Origin: Martelella sp. AD-3
GTDB lineage: Bacteria; Pseudomonadota; Alphaproteobacteria; Rhizobiales; Rhizobiaceae
Assembly: GCF_001578105.1 (NCBI RefSeq)
Contig: NZ_CP014276.1
Coordinates: forward strand, 124,001-188,000
Direction of reading: 5' to 3'
DNA length: 64,000 nucleotides
The translations under genes and the position numbers were made by a program. The notes under the pieces were generated by a model. That model searched no databases. It saw only the letters and a list, made by a program, of their open reading frames with translations, and was not told where the DNA came from. This document shows positions 34,276 to 43,065 of this stretch, piece after piece (the stretch's first letter is position 1; every line of letters begins with the position of its first letter).

Positions 34276-35139
34276 TCAATCATAGGCGCGCGGAAACAGC
34301 CCGCGCGGCCGCAACAGCAGCACGACAACAAAGGCGACATGGCCCGCCAGGATCTGCCATTGCGGGTTCAGCGCCGCGCCGAAGGCCTGCGCAACGCCGA
34401 TGACCAGCCCGCCGATCAGCGTGCCCCACAGGCTCCCGAGCCCGCCGATGATAACCGCCTCGAAGGCATAGAGAAGGCGGGCGGGACCGATGGACGGATC
34501 GAAATTGGCGCGCGCGCCCAGATACAGCGCGGCGATGGTGGCGACGACCATGGCAATGCCCGTCGCCACCGCGAAAATGCGACTTGGCCGGATTCCCATA
34601 AGCTGAACCGTCACCGGATCATCGGACGTGGCCCGGAACGCCCTGCCAAGCGCCGTCCGGTAGAAGATCCGGTTCAGGCAGAGGATCACCAGTATGGCCG
34701 AGGCGAAGGTGATCAGTGGCATGATGCCGACATTGACCGACCCGAAAGACAGCGACTGCGCCTCGATGGGACCGACCGGCAATTTGCGGCTGTCGGCGGT
34801 AAACTGCTGCAGCAACGCGTTCTGGATGACGACGGACAGCCCGAAGGTGACCAGCAGCGGCGGCAGGATGTCCTCGCCCAGCACGCGGTTCAAAAGCACG
34901 GTCTGCAGCACATAGCCGAGGACGAACATGATGGGCATGGCAATCAGCGCGGCGATGAACGGGTTCAGCCCCATGGCCGTGCCGATGCCGAGGATCAGAT
35001 AGGCGGCCAGCACGATCAGATCGCCATGGGCCAGATTGACCAGGCGCATAATGCCGAAGACGAGGCTGAGCCCCGCGGCGAACAGGGCGTACAATCCGCC
35101 GAGCAGCAAGCCCTGAATGAGTGTTTCAAGCCATATCAT
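34276..35139 (-). CDS. LIV-type ABC transporter permease (LivH-like), set 1
   Basis: This 287-residue permease has the LivH signatures GLLLGGLYALFAAGLSLVFGIM and RLVNLAHGDLIVLAAYL, and later LYAFEAVIIGGLGSLWGTLIGG. Eight or nine membrane helices. The start at 35139 overlaps the ATPase stop (35136) by four bases. It works with LivM-like 33235 and the ATPases at 35136 and 35846. Confidence 0.9.
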   Translation of the reverse strand: MIWLETLIQGLLLGGLYALFAAGLSLVFGIMRLVNLAHGDLIVLAAYLILGIGTAMGLNPFIAALIAMPIMFVLGYVLQTVLLNRVLGEDILPPLLVTFGLSVVIQNALLQQFTADSRKLPVGPIEAQSLSFGSVNVGIMPLITFASAILVILCLNRIFYRTALGRAFRATSDDPVTVQLMGIRPSRIFAVATGIAMVVATIAALYLGARANFDPSIGPARLLYAFEAVIIGGLGSLWGTLIGGLVIGVAQAFGAALNPQWQILAGHVAFVVVLLLRPRGLFPRAYD

Positions 35140-35849
35140 GCGTGACTGATCCCGAAATAGGCGTCGTGGATGGCATCGCGCGAGAGTTCGCAAGGGGGGC
35201 CCGACAGCGTGATGCGGCCTTCCATCATGCAATGGACGCCATCGGCGATCTTTAGCGCCTGGCCGATGTCCTGCTCGACCACGATGATCGCGGTTCCGCT
35301 CTCGCGGATCGTCGGGAAGGCGGCGTAGATCTCGCGGATGACGACGGGCGCAAGGCCCAGGCTGAGTTCGTCGCACAGGAGCACGGACGGGTTCGACATC
35401 AGCGCCCGTCCGATCGCGACCATTTGCTGCTGACCGCCGGATAATGCGGTGGCGGGCTGGCCGCGGCGCTCAGCCAGGACCGGGAAGAGTTCGAAAACGC
35501 GCGAAAGGTTCCAGAAGGCATTGCCCTTGCGGACATGGGCGCCGATCAGAAGGTTCTCCTCGACGGTGAGACTGGGGAAAAGTCGCCGTCCCTCCGGCAC
35601 CATGCTGATGCCGGCGCGCAGAATGTCGGGCGCGGTGAGCCGGTCGATGCGTGCGCCGTTCAGGGTGGCCGTGCCCGCCGTCACCCGGGCGATGCCGGTG
35701 ATGGCGCGCATCAGCGTGGTCTTGCCGGCGCCATTTGCCCCGATGATCGCCAGCGTCTCGCCCTCATTCAGCGTCAGGTCAATGCCGAACAGGGCCTGGA
35801 AGTCGCCGTAATGGGCGGTCAGATCGCGAATGTCCAGAAGCGCGCTCAT
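35136..35849 (-). CDS. LIV-type ABC transporter ATP-binding protein (LivF-like), set 1
   Basis: This is a 237-residue ABC ATPase with Walker A GANGAGKTT, ABC signature LSGGQQQMV and Walker B VLLCDELSLGLAP, the LivF form. The true ATG is at 35849 (MSALLDIRDLTAHYGDFQAL). It overlaps the next gene upstream by four bases, so translation is coupled. The GL.AP that follows Walker B is typical of the LivF half. Confidence 0.92.
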   Translation of the reverse strand: MSALLDIRDLTAHYGDFQALFGIDLTLNEGETLAIIGANGAGKTTLMRAITGIARVTAGTATLNGARIDRLTAPDILRAGISMVPEGRRLFPSLTVEENLLIGAHVRKGNAFWNLSRVFELFPVLAERRGQPATALSGGQQQMVAIGRALMSNPSVLLCDELSLGLAPVVIREIYAAFPTIRESGTAIIVVEQDIGQALKIADGVHCMMEGRITLSGPPCELSRDAIHDAYFGISHA

Positions 35850-36565
35850 GCCTCGATCCCCAGATAGACTTCGCGCACCTCGGGCGCGGCCATCACCTCT
35901 TCCGGATCGCCGATCATCAGCATGCGACCGAAGTTCAGGACCATCAGCCGCGACACCACCGCGTTCAATGCATGCAGGACATGCTCGATCCAGAGAATGG
36001 CGGTGCCCTCGGCGTGGATTGCGCGGATCGTGGTCACCAGTTCCGCGCACTCCCCATCGGTCAGCCCGCCGGCGATCTCGTCCAGCAGGATAACGCGCGG
36101 CCGGGTGGCGAGCGCGCGCGCCAGTTCCAGCCGTTTGCGGCTCAGCAGCGGCAGGGCGCCGGCCTTGTGGAGGGCCAGTTGCTCCAGCCCAGTCCGCGCC
36201 AGAATCGACATGCACAATCCCGGCGCCTCGGATGCGCCCACGGCTCCGCCGAAGCGCGCGGCCACGAGAAGGTTCTCATAGACCGACAGATGGTCGAAAG
36301 GCTGCGGGATCTGGAACGACCGGCCGATTCCGCTGATGCAGCGCTGCATCGGGCTCTCCCGGGTGACATCGCGGTCACCCAGCATCACCTGCCCGCCGTC
36401 CGGCCGCAGATTGCCGGTGATGAGGTTGAAAAGCGTGGACTTCCCCGCGCCGTTCGGGCCAATGATGCCCAGCGCCTCGCCTTCGGCAAGCGCGAAACTG
36501 ACGTCGTCGGCGACCTTCAGCGCGCCGAAGCTTTTGGACATTCCCTTTACGGAAAGGATTGCCAT
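35846..36565 (-). CDS. LIV-type ABC transporter ATP-binding protein (LivG-like), set 1
   Basis: This is a 239-residue ABC ATPase with Walker A GPNGAGKST, signature LLSRKRLELARAL (the LivG variant) and Walker B VILLDEIAGGLTD. The start at 36565 has AGAGG three bases upstream; the frame also has an earlier GTG/ATG (36583) that is less likely. It is the first gene of the set-1 operon: 36565 > 35849 > 35139 > 34266 > dioxygenase > tautomerase. No substrate-binding gene precedes it. Confidence 0.92.
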   Translation of the reverse strand: MAILSVKGMSKSFGALKVADDVSFALAEGEALGIIGPNGAGKSTLFNLITGNLRPDGGQVMLGDRDVTRESPMQRCISGIGRSFQIPQPFDHLSVYENLLVAARFGGAVGASEAPGLCMSILARTGLEQLALHKAGALPLLSRKRLELARALATRPRVILLDEIAGGLTDGECAELVTTIRAIHAEGTAILWIEHVLHALNAVVSRLMVLNFGRMLMIGDPEEVMAAPEVREVYLGIEA

Positions 36566-36770
36566 GATCCTCTTCCCCTCCATTCACCAGCCTCGTTCCG
36601 CGCTTCTGCTGCAGTTGCCCGGGCTGGTTTCCTCCTCGCGCCACCTTAGACCTGTCTTTCCGGCGGCATGATCGGATAGTTGCGCAAAAATATCGCTTCG
36701 AGTTATAAACCGCCCCTCCGACAGCCCCGGTCCGCGGTTGCGCTATATTCCGGCGACATCGCCGCGTGCT

Positions 36771-37331
36771 TCAGCGGAAAACGTCGCGATATTCCTCGTC
36801 CAGCAGAGCGAGACTGGCCACGCCGCTGCTGTCCTCGCGCAGCCGGTGCCAGCGGCGATCCAGGTAGACGAGCGACTCGCGTTCGGGCGCGGCGAGATCG
36901 GCGGTCGCCCCTTCGATCAGTTCCGCGGCTACCAGCGTTGCGCCCTCGACTGCAAGCGTTCCGCTGATGCGCGCCCTGAACCATGTCGAAACATTGGTGT
37001 AATGCGGCTCGCCGGTCGGAAGCCGCGTCCAGGCGATGCCTGGACCGAAGCGGTCGGCGCCGGGTGTGGCCCCCAGCCGGGCCAGTTCCAGATCTGGATA
37101 GCGCAACATATGGACAACCACGGTTTCCGCCTGCAACACCGTTGCCGTGGACCGCGATCGCGCCGAAAGCGAAAAGGCGATGGTCGGCGGCGACGCGCTG
37201 ACGGAAATCAGCGAAGACACGGTCATCGCCACCGGCTGATCGCCGGGATCGGCGGTAATCACCGCAACGCCCGCGGGATGACAACGAAAAGCCTCGCGAA
37301 AGGCTTCGGCAACGGTATGGTGTTCAGGCAT
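36771..37331 (-). CDS. Flavin reductase of a two-component monooxygenase
   Basis: This 186-residue flavin-reductase-domain protein (HpaC/RutF-type) reads FRCHPAGVAVITADPGDQPVAMTVSSLISVSASPPTIAFSLS, then ARLGATPGADRF. The family makes free reduced FMN/FAD with NAD(P)H for a partner oxygenase. Its gene is 61 bases downstream of the acyl-CoA-dehydrogenase-fold monooxygenase at 37393, so the two form a two-component hydroxylase comparable to the resorcinol hydroxylase GraA/GraD type. I place the start at 37331 (MPEHHTVAEAF). Confidence 0.88.
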   Translation of the reverse strand: MPEHHTVAEAFREAFRCHPAGVAVITADPGDQPVAMTVSSLISVSASPPTIAFSLSARSRSTATVLQAETVVVHMLRYPDLELARLGATPGADRFGPGIAWTRLPTGEPHYTNVSTWFRARISGTLAVEGATLVAAELIEGATADLAAPERESLVYLDRRWHRLREDSSGVASLALLDEEYRDVFR

Positions 37332-37392
37332 CAAACATAGCTCCGGCAGTCTGTTCGGGCGGGGGCGCAATATTCTGCGCCCCCTCCGGTTA

Positions 37393-38610
37393 TTACTTCT
37401 CGATCAGATCGTAGAATTGCCAGGTCCGATCGGACCAAAGCCCGCCGATATCTCGGCCGGCAGACGTCACAAGCGACGGCGCGATGGTGAAGTGATTTGC
37501 CGCCACCATCATGTCGCGAAGAGTGCGCTGGATCACGCCGGCCCTGAGCCCAGCCCCGCCGGATGCGCGATAGGCGAAATTGCAGACATCGACGCCGACC
37601 TCGTGGATCTGGGCCTTGGCCAGATGAACGAGGCTGATCTGGCGGGTTGTCATCATCTTGCCCGCCTCGGCGCTGGCCTCGATATCGCCCCAGACTTCCA
37701 TGACGAAGGCGCGCGCGGCGCGATAATTGGCTTCCGCGCGGCCATAATCGTACCAGAACTTTTCGCTTTCCCCGAGCATGCCGGCCCGGCCGGACTTGCT
37801 GCGGGCGAATTTGGCGATCTCGTCCAGCATGCGCCGGCCCGTGCCCATGGCCCAGCCGGTGTGACCGATCGATGCAAGACCGACAATGCCGAGGCTGAAC
37901 AATTCCTTCAGACGCTGCGGCGGCGCCGACAGGATCGGAAACACCAGATCATCGGGGATGAAGACATCCTTGGCGGAGTAATCGATCGAGCCGGTACCCT
38001 TGAGGCCGAGCACATCCCAGTTGCCAAGCTGTTCATGCTCGCCGATCGGCGCATGGGCGCACATGACCATGACATTGCCGTCGGCATCCTTGGCCGGCTT
38101 GCCGTTGCCGTCATCGATGAAGCAGGCCGAATGCGACCAGGTTGCGTGGCTGAAGCCCGATCCGTAGCTCCATTTCCCGGTCAGCGTGTAGCCGCCATCG
38201 ACCTTCTTGAGCATGCCAAGCGGCGCGCCCTGCCCCGAGAAGCGGTTGTCACTGCCGGGCTCGAACAGGCGTTCGACCGCACTGTCGGGCAGGAACGCCG
38301 CCGACATCGCGCCGATGCAGCAATGCACCATCGACACCCAGCCGGCCGAGCCGGACCACCAGGTCACCGCCTCGATCAGTTGCAGAACCTCGGTCGGGCG
38401 CATCTGCGCGCCGCCGAGCTCTTCCGTTGCCATCAGATGCGAGAAACGCAGCGGCTTCAGCGCCTCGAAGCTTTCCTTCGTCAGTTCGCCCGCTTCCTCG
38501 TCCGCCGGCGCATTGGCTTCGAGCGTCGGGCCGATGTCCGCGATCTTTTTCAGGATGTCGCGATAATCGACGCTGTCGCCCCAGTATCCGGGCTTCACAT
38601 GTTTGTTCAT
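37393..38610 (-). CDS. Flavin-dependent (acyl-CoA dehydrogenase-fold) aromatic monooxygenase, oxygenase component
   Basis: This is a 405-residue group-D flavin monooxygenase with the acyl-CoA-dehydrogenase fold (the HpaB/HsaA/GraD type). Features: ADEEAGELTKESFEALKPLRFSHLMAT, SAGWVSMVHCC, the FAD-contact stretch TLTGKWSYGSGFSHATWSHS, and WDVLGLKGTGSIDYSAKDVFIP. The C-terminal helical bundle includes GAGLRAGVIQRTLRDMM. It needs reduced flavin from the neighbouring reductase. Candidates are hydroxylation of resorcinol, gamma-resorcylate-derived phenols or hydroxybenzoates. The island therefore has two separate ring hydroxylases, which is worth noting. Confidence 0.9.
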   Translation of the reverse strand: MNKHVKPGYWGDSVDYRDILKKIADIGPTLEANAPADEEAGELTKESFEALKPLRFSHLMATEELGGAQMRPTEVLQLIEAVTWWSGSAGWVSMVHCCIGAMSAAFLPDSAVERLFEPGSDNRFSGQGAPLGMLKKVDGGYTLTGKWSYGSGFSHATWSHSACFIDDGNGKPAKDADGNVMVMCAHAPIGEHEQLGNWDVLGLKGTGSIDYSAKDVFIPDDLVFPILSAPPQRLKELFSLGIVGLASIGHTGWAMGTGRRMLDEIAKFARSKSGRAGMLGESEKFWYDYGRAEANYRAARAFVMEVWGDIEASAEAGKMMTTRQISLVHLAKAQIHEVGVDVCNFAYRASGGAGLRAGVIQRTLRDMMVAANHFTIAPSLVTSAGRDIGGLWSDRTWQFYDLIEK

Positions 38611-38621
38611 GTCATCTCCTC

Positions 38622-39419
38622 CTACAATGTTGGTCCGGCGAGAAAGTCGCCGATCTTTGTCACGCTATCGGGCTGCTCCTGCAGCAGCAGGTGGCCGGCC
38701 CCTTCGATCAACAGCGCCTGGCCGTCCGGCAATTGCTCCACCCACAAGGGCAGCTGGCTTGCCGGCAGAAGCCTGTCCTCCTTGCCCCAGACCACCAGCG
38801 CCGGATTGGAGATCCGGGCAAGCATGCGGCGCAGATTGGGGTGACCCATGCCGAAAGGCGCGCAGATCCGCCCGACGGTTTCTCCCTCGCGGGCGCGATC
38901 GGCGCCGAACTTTTCGGCGAATGCGGGATCGGAACCATCGGGGAAATAGCGCAGCGCCACCTTGGGGTCATGCGCCAGAAAGCCGGGAAGGTCCTGCGGC
39001 GCGATCGATCCGAGATCGGTCGCGGGATGGTCGGGATCGTTGAGTCCCGCCGGCGCGAGCAGCACGACGCGGTCGAACCGGTCGCCGGCAACGGCGGCGA
39101 GTTCCGTGGCGAGCCAGCCGCCCATCGAGAAGCCGATCAGATGCGGCTTTTCCGGAAGGTCCATCGCGTCGAGCAGGTTCAGATAATGGATGATGATATC
39201 CATCGCCCCCGAAACATGGGGCGCATCGCCCGAATAGCCCATGCCGGGATGGCTCGGGCAATAGACCCGGAAACGATCGGAAAACCCCGCGGCGAAATCG
39301 AAACCTTCCAGCGTCGCCGCGCCATGCAGGAACAGCACCGGCTTGCCCTTTCCGATGGCCTTCACCACCGTGTGAACGCCGCCGATCTCGTATTCTGATG
39401 TCTCAAACTGAACAGTCAT
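38622..39419 (-). CDS. Alpha/beta-hydrolase, meta-cleavage-product hydrolase type
   Basis: This is a 265-residue cytosolic hydrolase. The strand-loop is VLFLHGAATLEGF, nucleophile elbow GFSMGGW, acid loop WGKEDRLLP, and catalytic histidine in GAGHLLLQEQP. This profile fits the meta-fission-product hydrolase group (MhpC, BphD, DmpD). It lies between the zinc alcohol dehydrogenase and the monooxygenase with 10-11 base gaps, all in one operon. The start at 39419 has GGAGAGGAT just upstream. There is no classical extradiol type-I dioxygenase here, so it may act on a product of the VOC enzyme or on an ester. Confidence 0.88.
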   Translation of the reverse strand: MTVQFETSEYEIGGVHTVVKAIGKGKPVLFLHGAATLEGFDFAAGFSDRFRVYCPSHPGMGYSGDAPHVSGAMDIIIHYLNLLDAMDLPEKPHLIGFSMGGWLATELAAVAGDRFDRVVLLAPAGLNDPDHPATDLGSIAPQDLPGFLAHDPKVALRYFPDGSDPAFAEKFGADRAREGETVGRICAPFGMGHPNLRRMLARISNPALVVWGKEDRLLPASQLPLWVEQLPDGQALLIEGAGHLLLQEQPDSVTKIGDFLAGPTL

Positions 39420-39429
39420 ATCCTCTCCT

Positions 39430-40449
39430 TCAGGCAAGTTCGGGCTGGATCAGCACCTTGCATTGGGTGGTGCGCCGGCGCAGGCCTTCGAAGACCTGCG
39501 GCACGGGCGAAAGGCCGATGCGGTCGGTGATGATCGCCTGCGGCGCGACCACGGCCCCTTTCACAAGCGCGTCGAGCGCCACGCCGAATTCATTTCTCTG
39601 ATGGAAAAAGACCGAAAAGATCAGGTCGATCTCCTTGGACAAGGCCACGAACGGGTCCCATTCATCGCCGCCGATGCAAAGACCGACGCCGATCACCTTG
39701 CCCTGCAGCCGAACAGCTTCGACGGCCGCTTGCAGAAGGCCGGGCTTGCCGACGCATTCGAAGACGATGTCGGGCGGGCCGCCGCACTGATCGCTCAGGT
39801 TTTCGGAAAGACCCGCGCCGGAGAGGGCAAAGCCCGTCGCCCCCAGAGCGCGGGCGCGTTCAGCCTGATGATCGTAGAGATCGGCCATCACCACCCTGGA
39901 AGCGCCCAGTCGCCGCGCCCAGAAGGCGACCAGCAGACCGATCGGCCCGGCGCCGAGAATGGCGACGCGATCGCCCGGCTTCATGCCGGAGCGGACGATG
40001 CAGTGCAGCGCCACCGAAAGCGGTTCGGCGAGCGCGGCGTCGCTTGCCGTAACGCCCTCGGGAAGTATGCGGCACTGGCGGGCGGCGACGCAGACATAGT
40101 CCGCATAGCCGCCGCCGATCAGCGTCATCTCCGGGCAGCGCGCGGGATCGCCGGCAAGACAACGCGCGCAGTGTCCGCAGCCGCGCATCGGCACGACGGC
40201 AACCAGGTCGCCCGGCTTCAGCGTATCGACGCCGCCGCCGGTCGCCACGACCTCGCCCGCGATTTCATGGCCAAGCACGAAACCGCCGGCAATGCCGAAG
40301 GGCGCGGGATCCTCGGTGATGTGCAGGTCGCTGCCGCAGATGCCGCAGGCGGCGACCTTCAGCACGACCTCGTCGGGCGCCGGCGTCGGATCAGGCATGT
40401 CGCCGACGCGCAGCGGTTGACCGACAGTGTCGAAGATGACCGCCTTCAT
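39430..40449 (-). CDS. Zinc-dependent medium-chain alcohol dehydrogenase
   Basis: This is a 339-residue MDR dehydrogenase. Catalytic-zinc ligands are in CGICGSDLH and GHEIAGEV. The structural zinc lobe holds four cysteines in CGHCARCLAGDPARC, and the Rossmann motif is GAGPIGLLVA. Family members oxidise alcohols, including aryl and sugar alcohols, with NAD(P). The start overlaps LivM set 2 by four bases. In the island it probably oxidises an alcohol side chain. A glycine-rich C-terminal part is intact. Confidence 0.92.
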   Translation of the reverse strand: MKAVIFDTVGQPLRVGDMPDPTPAPDEVVLKVAACGICGSDLHITEDPAPFGIAGGFVLGHEIAGEVVATGGGVDTLKPGDLVAVVPMRGCGHCARCLAGDPARCPEMTLIGGGYADYVCVAARQCRILPEGVTASDAALAEPLSVALHCIVRSGMKPGDRVAILGAGPIGLLVAFWARRLGASRVVMADLYDHQAERARALGATGFALSGAGLSENLSDQCGGPPDIVFECVGKPGLLQAAVEAVRLQGKVIGVGLCIGGDEWDPFVALSKEIDLIFSVFFHQRNEFGVALDALVKGAVVAPQAIITDRIGLSPVPQVFEGLRRRTTQCKVLIQPELA

Positions 40450-41489
40450 GGGCTCTCCTCCTTCTCGACAATCAGATGGCGCCGGATGGGGAACCACGGG
40501 GCGTCCCAGCGTTTGGAGATCATCCCCCAGATGCCGGTGCGCGCGTAGAGCGCGACCAGCACCGTCATCAAGCCCAGGACGATGAAGTAGCTTGCGCCGT
40601 ATTCGCCGAAATAGCGATCCGCGATAAAATAGATCAGCGCGCCGATGAGAACGCCTTCGATCGTGCCGATCCCGCCGATCATCACGATGAAGATCGCGAC
40701 ATTGGACCACATCGGGTCAAAGGCCGAGGCGGGATTGATGCGCAACTGCGCCATGAAGTAGACCGAGCCGGCGAAGCCGCATCCCACGGCCGCCGCGACA
40801 TAGATCATGAAGCGCAGGCGGCGGACATTGACGCCCTGGCTCGCCGCCGCCACGGGGTTGTCCCGCATGGCGATCAGCGCGAGGCCGAAGCGCGAGCGCA
40901 GGAACCAGTAGCCGCCGCCGATGGCGACGAGGATCATCAGCGCGCAGAGAAGCGACATGGCGATGTTGCGCTCGAAGGTGGAATAATCCCGCATCACGCC
41001 CAGGGACATGCCGGCTCCGGCATTGACCCATCCAAGATTGGACGCCACCAGCCGGAACACCTCGGCCACAACCCATGTGCCGATGGCGAAATAGGGACCG
41101 TCCAGCCGGTGCAGCAGCATATAGCAGGGAACGGCGAGCACCGCAGGCGCCAGCAGCGACAGGAAGATGGCGAGGAACGGGTTGATGCCGAAGGTTTGGG
41201 CCATGACGAACAGCGCATAGCCGGCCGCGCCCATGAACGCCTGCTGGCCGACCGAGACCAGTCCGGCATAGCCGGCGAGCAGGTTCCACATCTGCGCCGC
41301 CAGAATGTAGCAGCACAATTCGAGCACCATGCGGATCGTGCCGGTCTTGGCCCACCACGGCATGGCCGCGAGCGCCACCAGGGCGAACACGAACAGGCTC
41401 AGCGCAATGATCCCGGAGAGGGTCTGACGCCGGACCTTGATGCTGATCTGCGCTGCATCCGCGCTGGGTGCGATGGAATGAGAAGTCAT
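40446..41489 (-). CDS. LIV-type ABC transporter permease (LivM-like), set 2
   Basis: This 347-residue permease has ~9 helices. LivM signatures: MWNLLAGYAGLVSVGQQAFMGAAGYALF, GPYFAIGTWVVAEVFRL and FIVMIGGIGTIEGVLIGALIYF. The N-terminal ~20 residues are hydrophilic, cytoplasmic. It lies three bases from LivH set 2. Confidence 0.9.
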   Translation of the reverse strand: MTSHSIAPSADAAQISIKVRRQTLSGIIALSLFVFALVALAAMPWWAKTGTIRMVLELCCYILAAQMWNLLAGYAGLVSVGQQAFMGAAGYALFVMAQTFGINPFLAIFLSLLAPAVLAVPCYMLLHRLDGPYFAIGTWVVAEVFRLVASNLGWVNAGAGMSLGVMRDYSTFERNIAMSLLCALMILVAIGGGYWFLRSRFGLALIAMRDNPVAAASQGVNVRRLRFMIYVAAAVGCGFAGSVYFMAQLRINPASAFDPMWSNVAIFIVMIGGIGTIEGVLIGALIYFIADRYFGEYGASYFIVLGLMTVLVALYARTGIWGMISKRWDAPWFPIRRHLIVEKEESP

Positions 41490-41492
41490 GGT

Positions 41493-42350
41493 TCACGCTC
41501 TCCCGAACAGGCCCTGAGGGCGCACGGCTAGAATCAGCAGGAAAACAAGATGGCCGGCCAGGACGCCGAAGCCGGGGTCGATGCGAAAACCGACAGCCTG
41601 GGCGATGCCCAGCACCATCGAACCGGCGAACGCACCCCATACCGAGCCCATGCCGCCGATGATCACGGCCTCGAAGGCGTAGATCAGCTGCGCCCCGCCA
41701 TCGGCAGGCGCCACGGTCGAGCGCAGCGACTGAAACACGGCGGCAAAGCCGAGAATGCCGACCGCAATCGCCGTCGCCGCGGCATAGACGGTGCGCGGAT
41801 TGATGCCGGTCATGGCCGCAGCCTCGACATCGGCCGAGGCGGCGCGCAGCGCCCTGCCGAAGCGCATGCGTTTCAGCATCAGGTCGAGCCCCAGCGTCAG
41901 GCCGGTCGCGACCAGCAGGACGAGCATCGGCAGGAGGCCGATATAGATACCGCCGATCTGGATCGACTGGCTTTCGATCCCGCCGCCCGGCAGCGAGCGG
42001 CTGTTGGCCGACCAGATCTGCAGCATCAGGTTCTGCAGCGCCAGCGACAGGCCGAAGGTCGCGATCAGCGACGGCAGCGGGTCCTCGCCCACCACCCGGT
42101 TCAGCACCGCGCGCTGGAGAAGCCAGCCCATCGCCACAGCCAGCGGCACCAGCGCCGCCATCACCGTGAACGGACCAAGCCCGAAGGCCGAGGCCAGCGA
42201 GATGCCGATCAAGGAGAGCAGGATCACCAGATCGCCATGGCTGACATTCACGATCCGCATGACCCCGAACATCAAGGCCATTCCCAGCGCATATTGCGCA
42301 TACATCCCGCCCAGCAGGATGCCCTGTACAAGTGCGTCAAACCACTGCAT
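41493..42350 (-). CDS. LIV-type ABC transporter permease (LivH-like), set 2
   Basis: This 285-residue permease has LivH segments GILLGGMYAQYALGMALMFGVM, RIVNVSHGDLVILLSL and LIYAFEAVIIGGMGSVWGAF. I take the ATG at 42350 over a GTG two codons earlier. The start overlaps the preceding ATPase by 14 bases. Confidence 0.9.
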   Translation of the reverse strand: MQWFDALVQGILLGGMYAQYALGMALMFGVMRIVNVSHGDLVILLSLIGISLASAFGLGPFTVMAALVPLAVAMGWLLQRAVLNRVVGEDPLPSLIATFGLSLALQNLMLQIWSANSRSLPGGGIESQSIQIGGIYIGLLPMLVLLVATGLTLGLDLMLKRMRFGRALRAASADVEAAAMTGINPRTVYAAATAIAVGILGFAAVFQSLRSTVAPADGGAQLIYAFEAVIIGGMGSVWGAFAGSMVLGIAQAVGFRIDPGFGVLAGHLVFLLILAVRPQGLFGRA

Positions 42351-43065
42351 GGCCACCCCCGAAATAGGCTTCGCTGATCTGTTCGCGCGTGACGTCGTCG
42401 GAGCGTCCGCTCAGCGTCACGCGCCCTTCAAGCATGCAATAGAGCCGGTCGGAGGCGCTCTTCGCCAGACCGACATCCTGCTCGACCACGACGATCGACG
42501 TCCCCTGCGCCCTGATTTCGGGCAGGACGGCATAGATCTCGCGGATGACCTTGGGCGCAAGGCCGAGACTGATCTCGTCGCACAGCAGCAAACGCGGCTG
42601 GCACAGCAATGCGCGTCCGATCGCAACCATCTGCTGCTGGCCGCCGGAGAGGTTCTGAACCGGCACGCGCGCCTTCTCCTTGAGAATGGGAAAGAGCTGA
42701 TGCACCCTGTCCAGCGTCCAGTCGCCCTTGCTGCCATGACGGCTCGTCTGATCGATCGCCACGCGCAGATTGTCCGTGACGGACATGCCGGTGAACAGCC
42801 GCCGCCCCTCGGGAACGACCGCCATGCCCTTCTTCACCATCTGGTCCGTCGGCGTTCCGCCAATGGGCCGGCCTTCGAAGCGGACCATCTCCGGCTTTAC
42901 CGGCAGCAACCCCAGAACGGCCCGCAGGAAGGTGGATTTTCCGGCGCCGTTCGCGCCGATCAGCGCGATGACCTCGCCTTCGTCGACTTCAACATCGACG
43001 TCATACAGCGCCTGGAAATCACCGTATCTGGCGACCAGACCATGTGTTGACAACAATTCCGTCAT
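42337..43065 (-). CDS. LIV-type ABC transporter ATP-binding protein (LivF-like), set 2
   Basis: This is a 242-residue ABC ATPase with Walker A GANGAGKST, signature LSGGQQQMV and Walker B LLLCDEISLGLAP. The start is the ATG at 43065 (MTELLSTHGLVARYGDFQAL), overlapping LivG set 2 by four bases. It is a paralogue of the ATPase at 35136, with a longer loop near RHGSKGDWTLDRV. Confidence 0.92.
   Translation of the reverse strand: MTELLSTHGLVARYGDFQALYDVDVEVDEGEVIALIGANGAGKSTFLRAVLGLLPVKPEMVRFEGRPIGGTPTDQMVKKGMAVVPEGRRLFTGMSVTDNLRVAIDQTSRHGSKGDWTLDRVHQLFPILKEKARVPVQNLSGGQQQMVAIGRALLCQPRLLLCDEISLGLAPKVIREIYAVLPEIRAQGTSIVVVEQDVGLAKSASDRLYCMLEGRVTLSGRSDDVTREQISEAYFGGGHAVV

Noticed and set aside
33211..35145. 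Long plus-strand frame opposite the LIV permeases
   Set aside because: Highly charged, repetitive DNA-complement composition; the minus strand encodes clear permeases.
34276..36215. Longer upstream extensions of the LIV permease and ATPase frames
   Set aside because: The extra residues overlap the preceding genes and lack conservation; the ATG starts at 35139 and 35849 begin the known folds.
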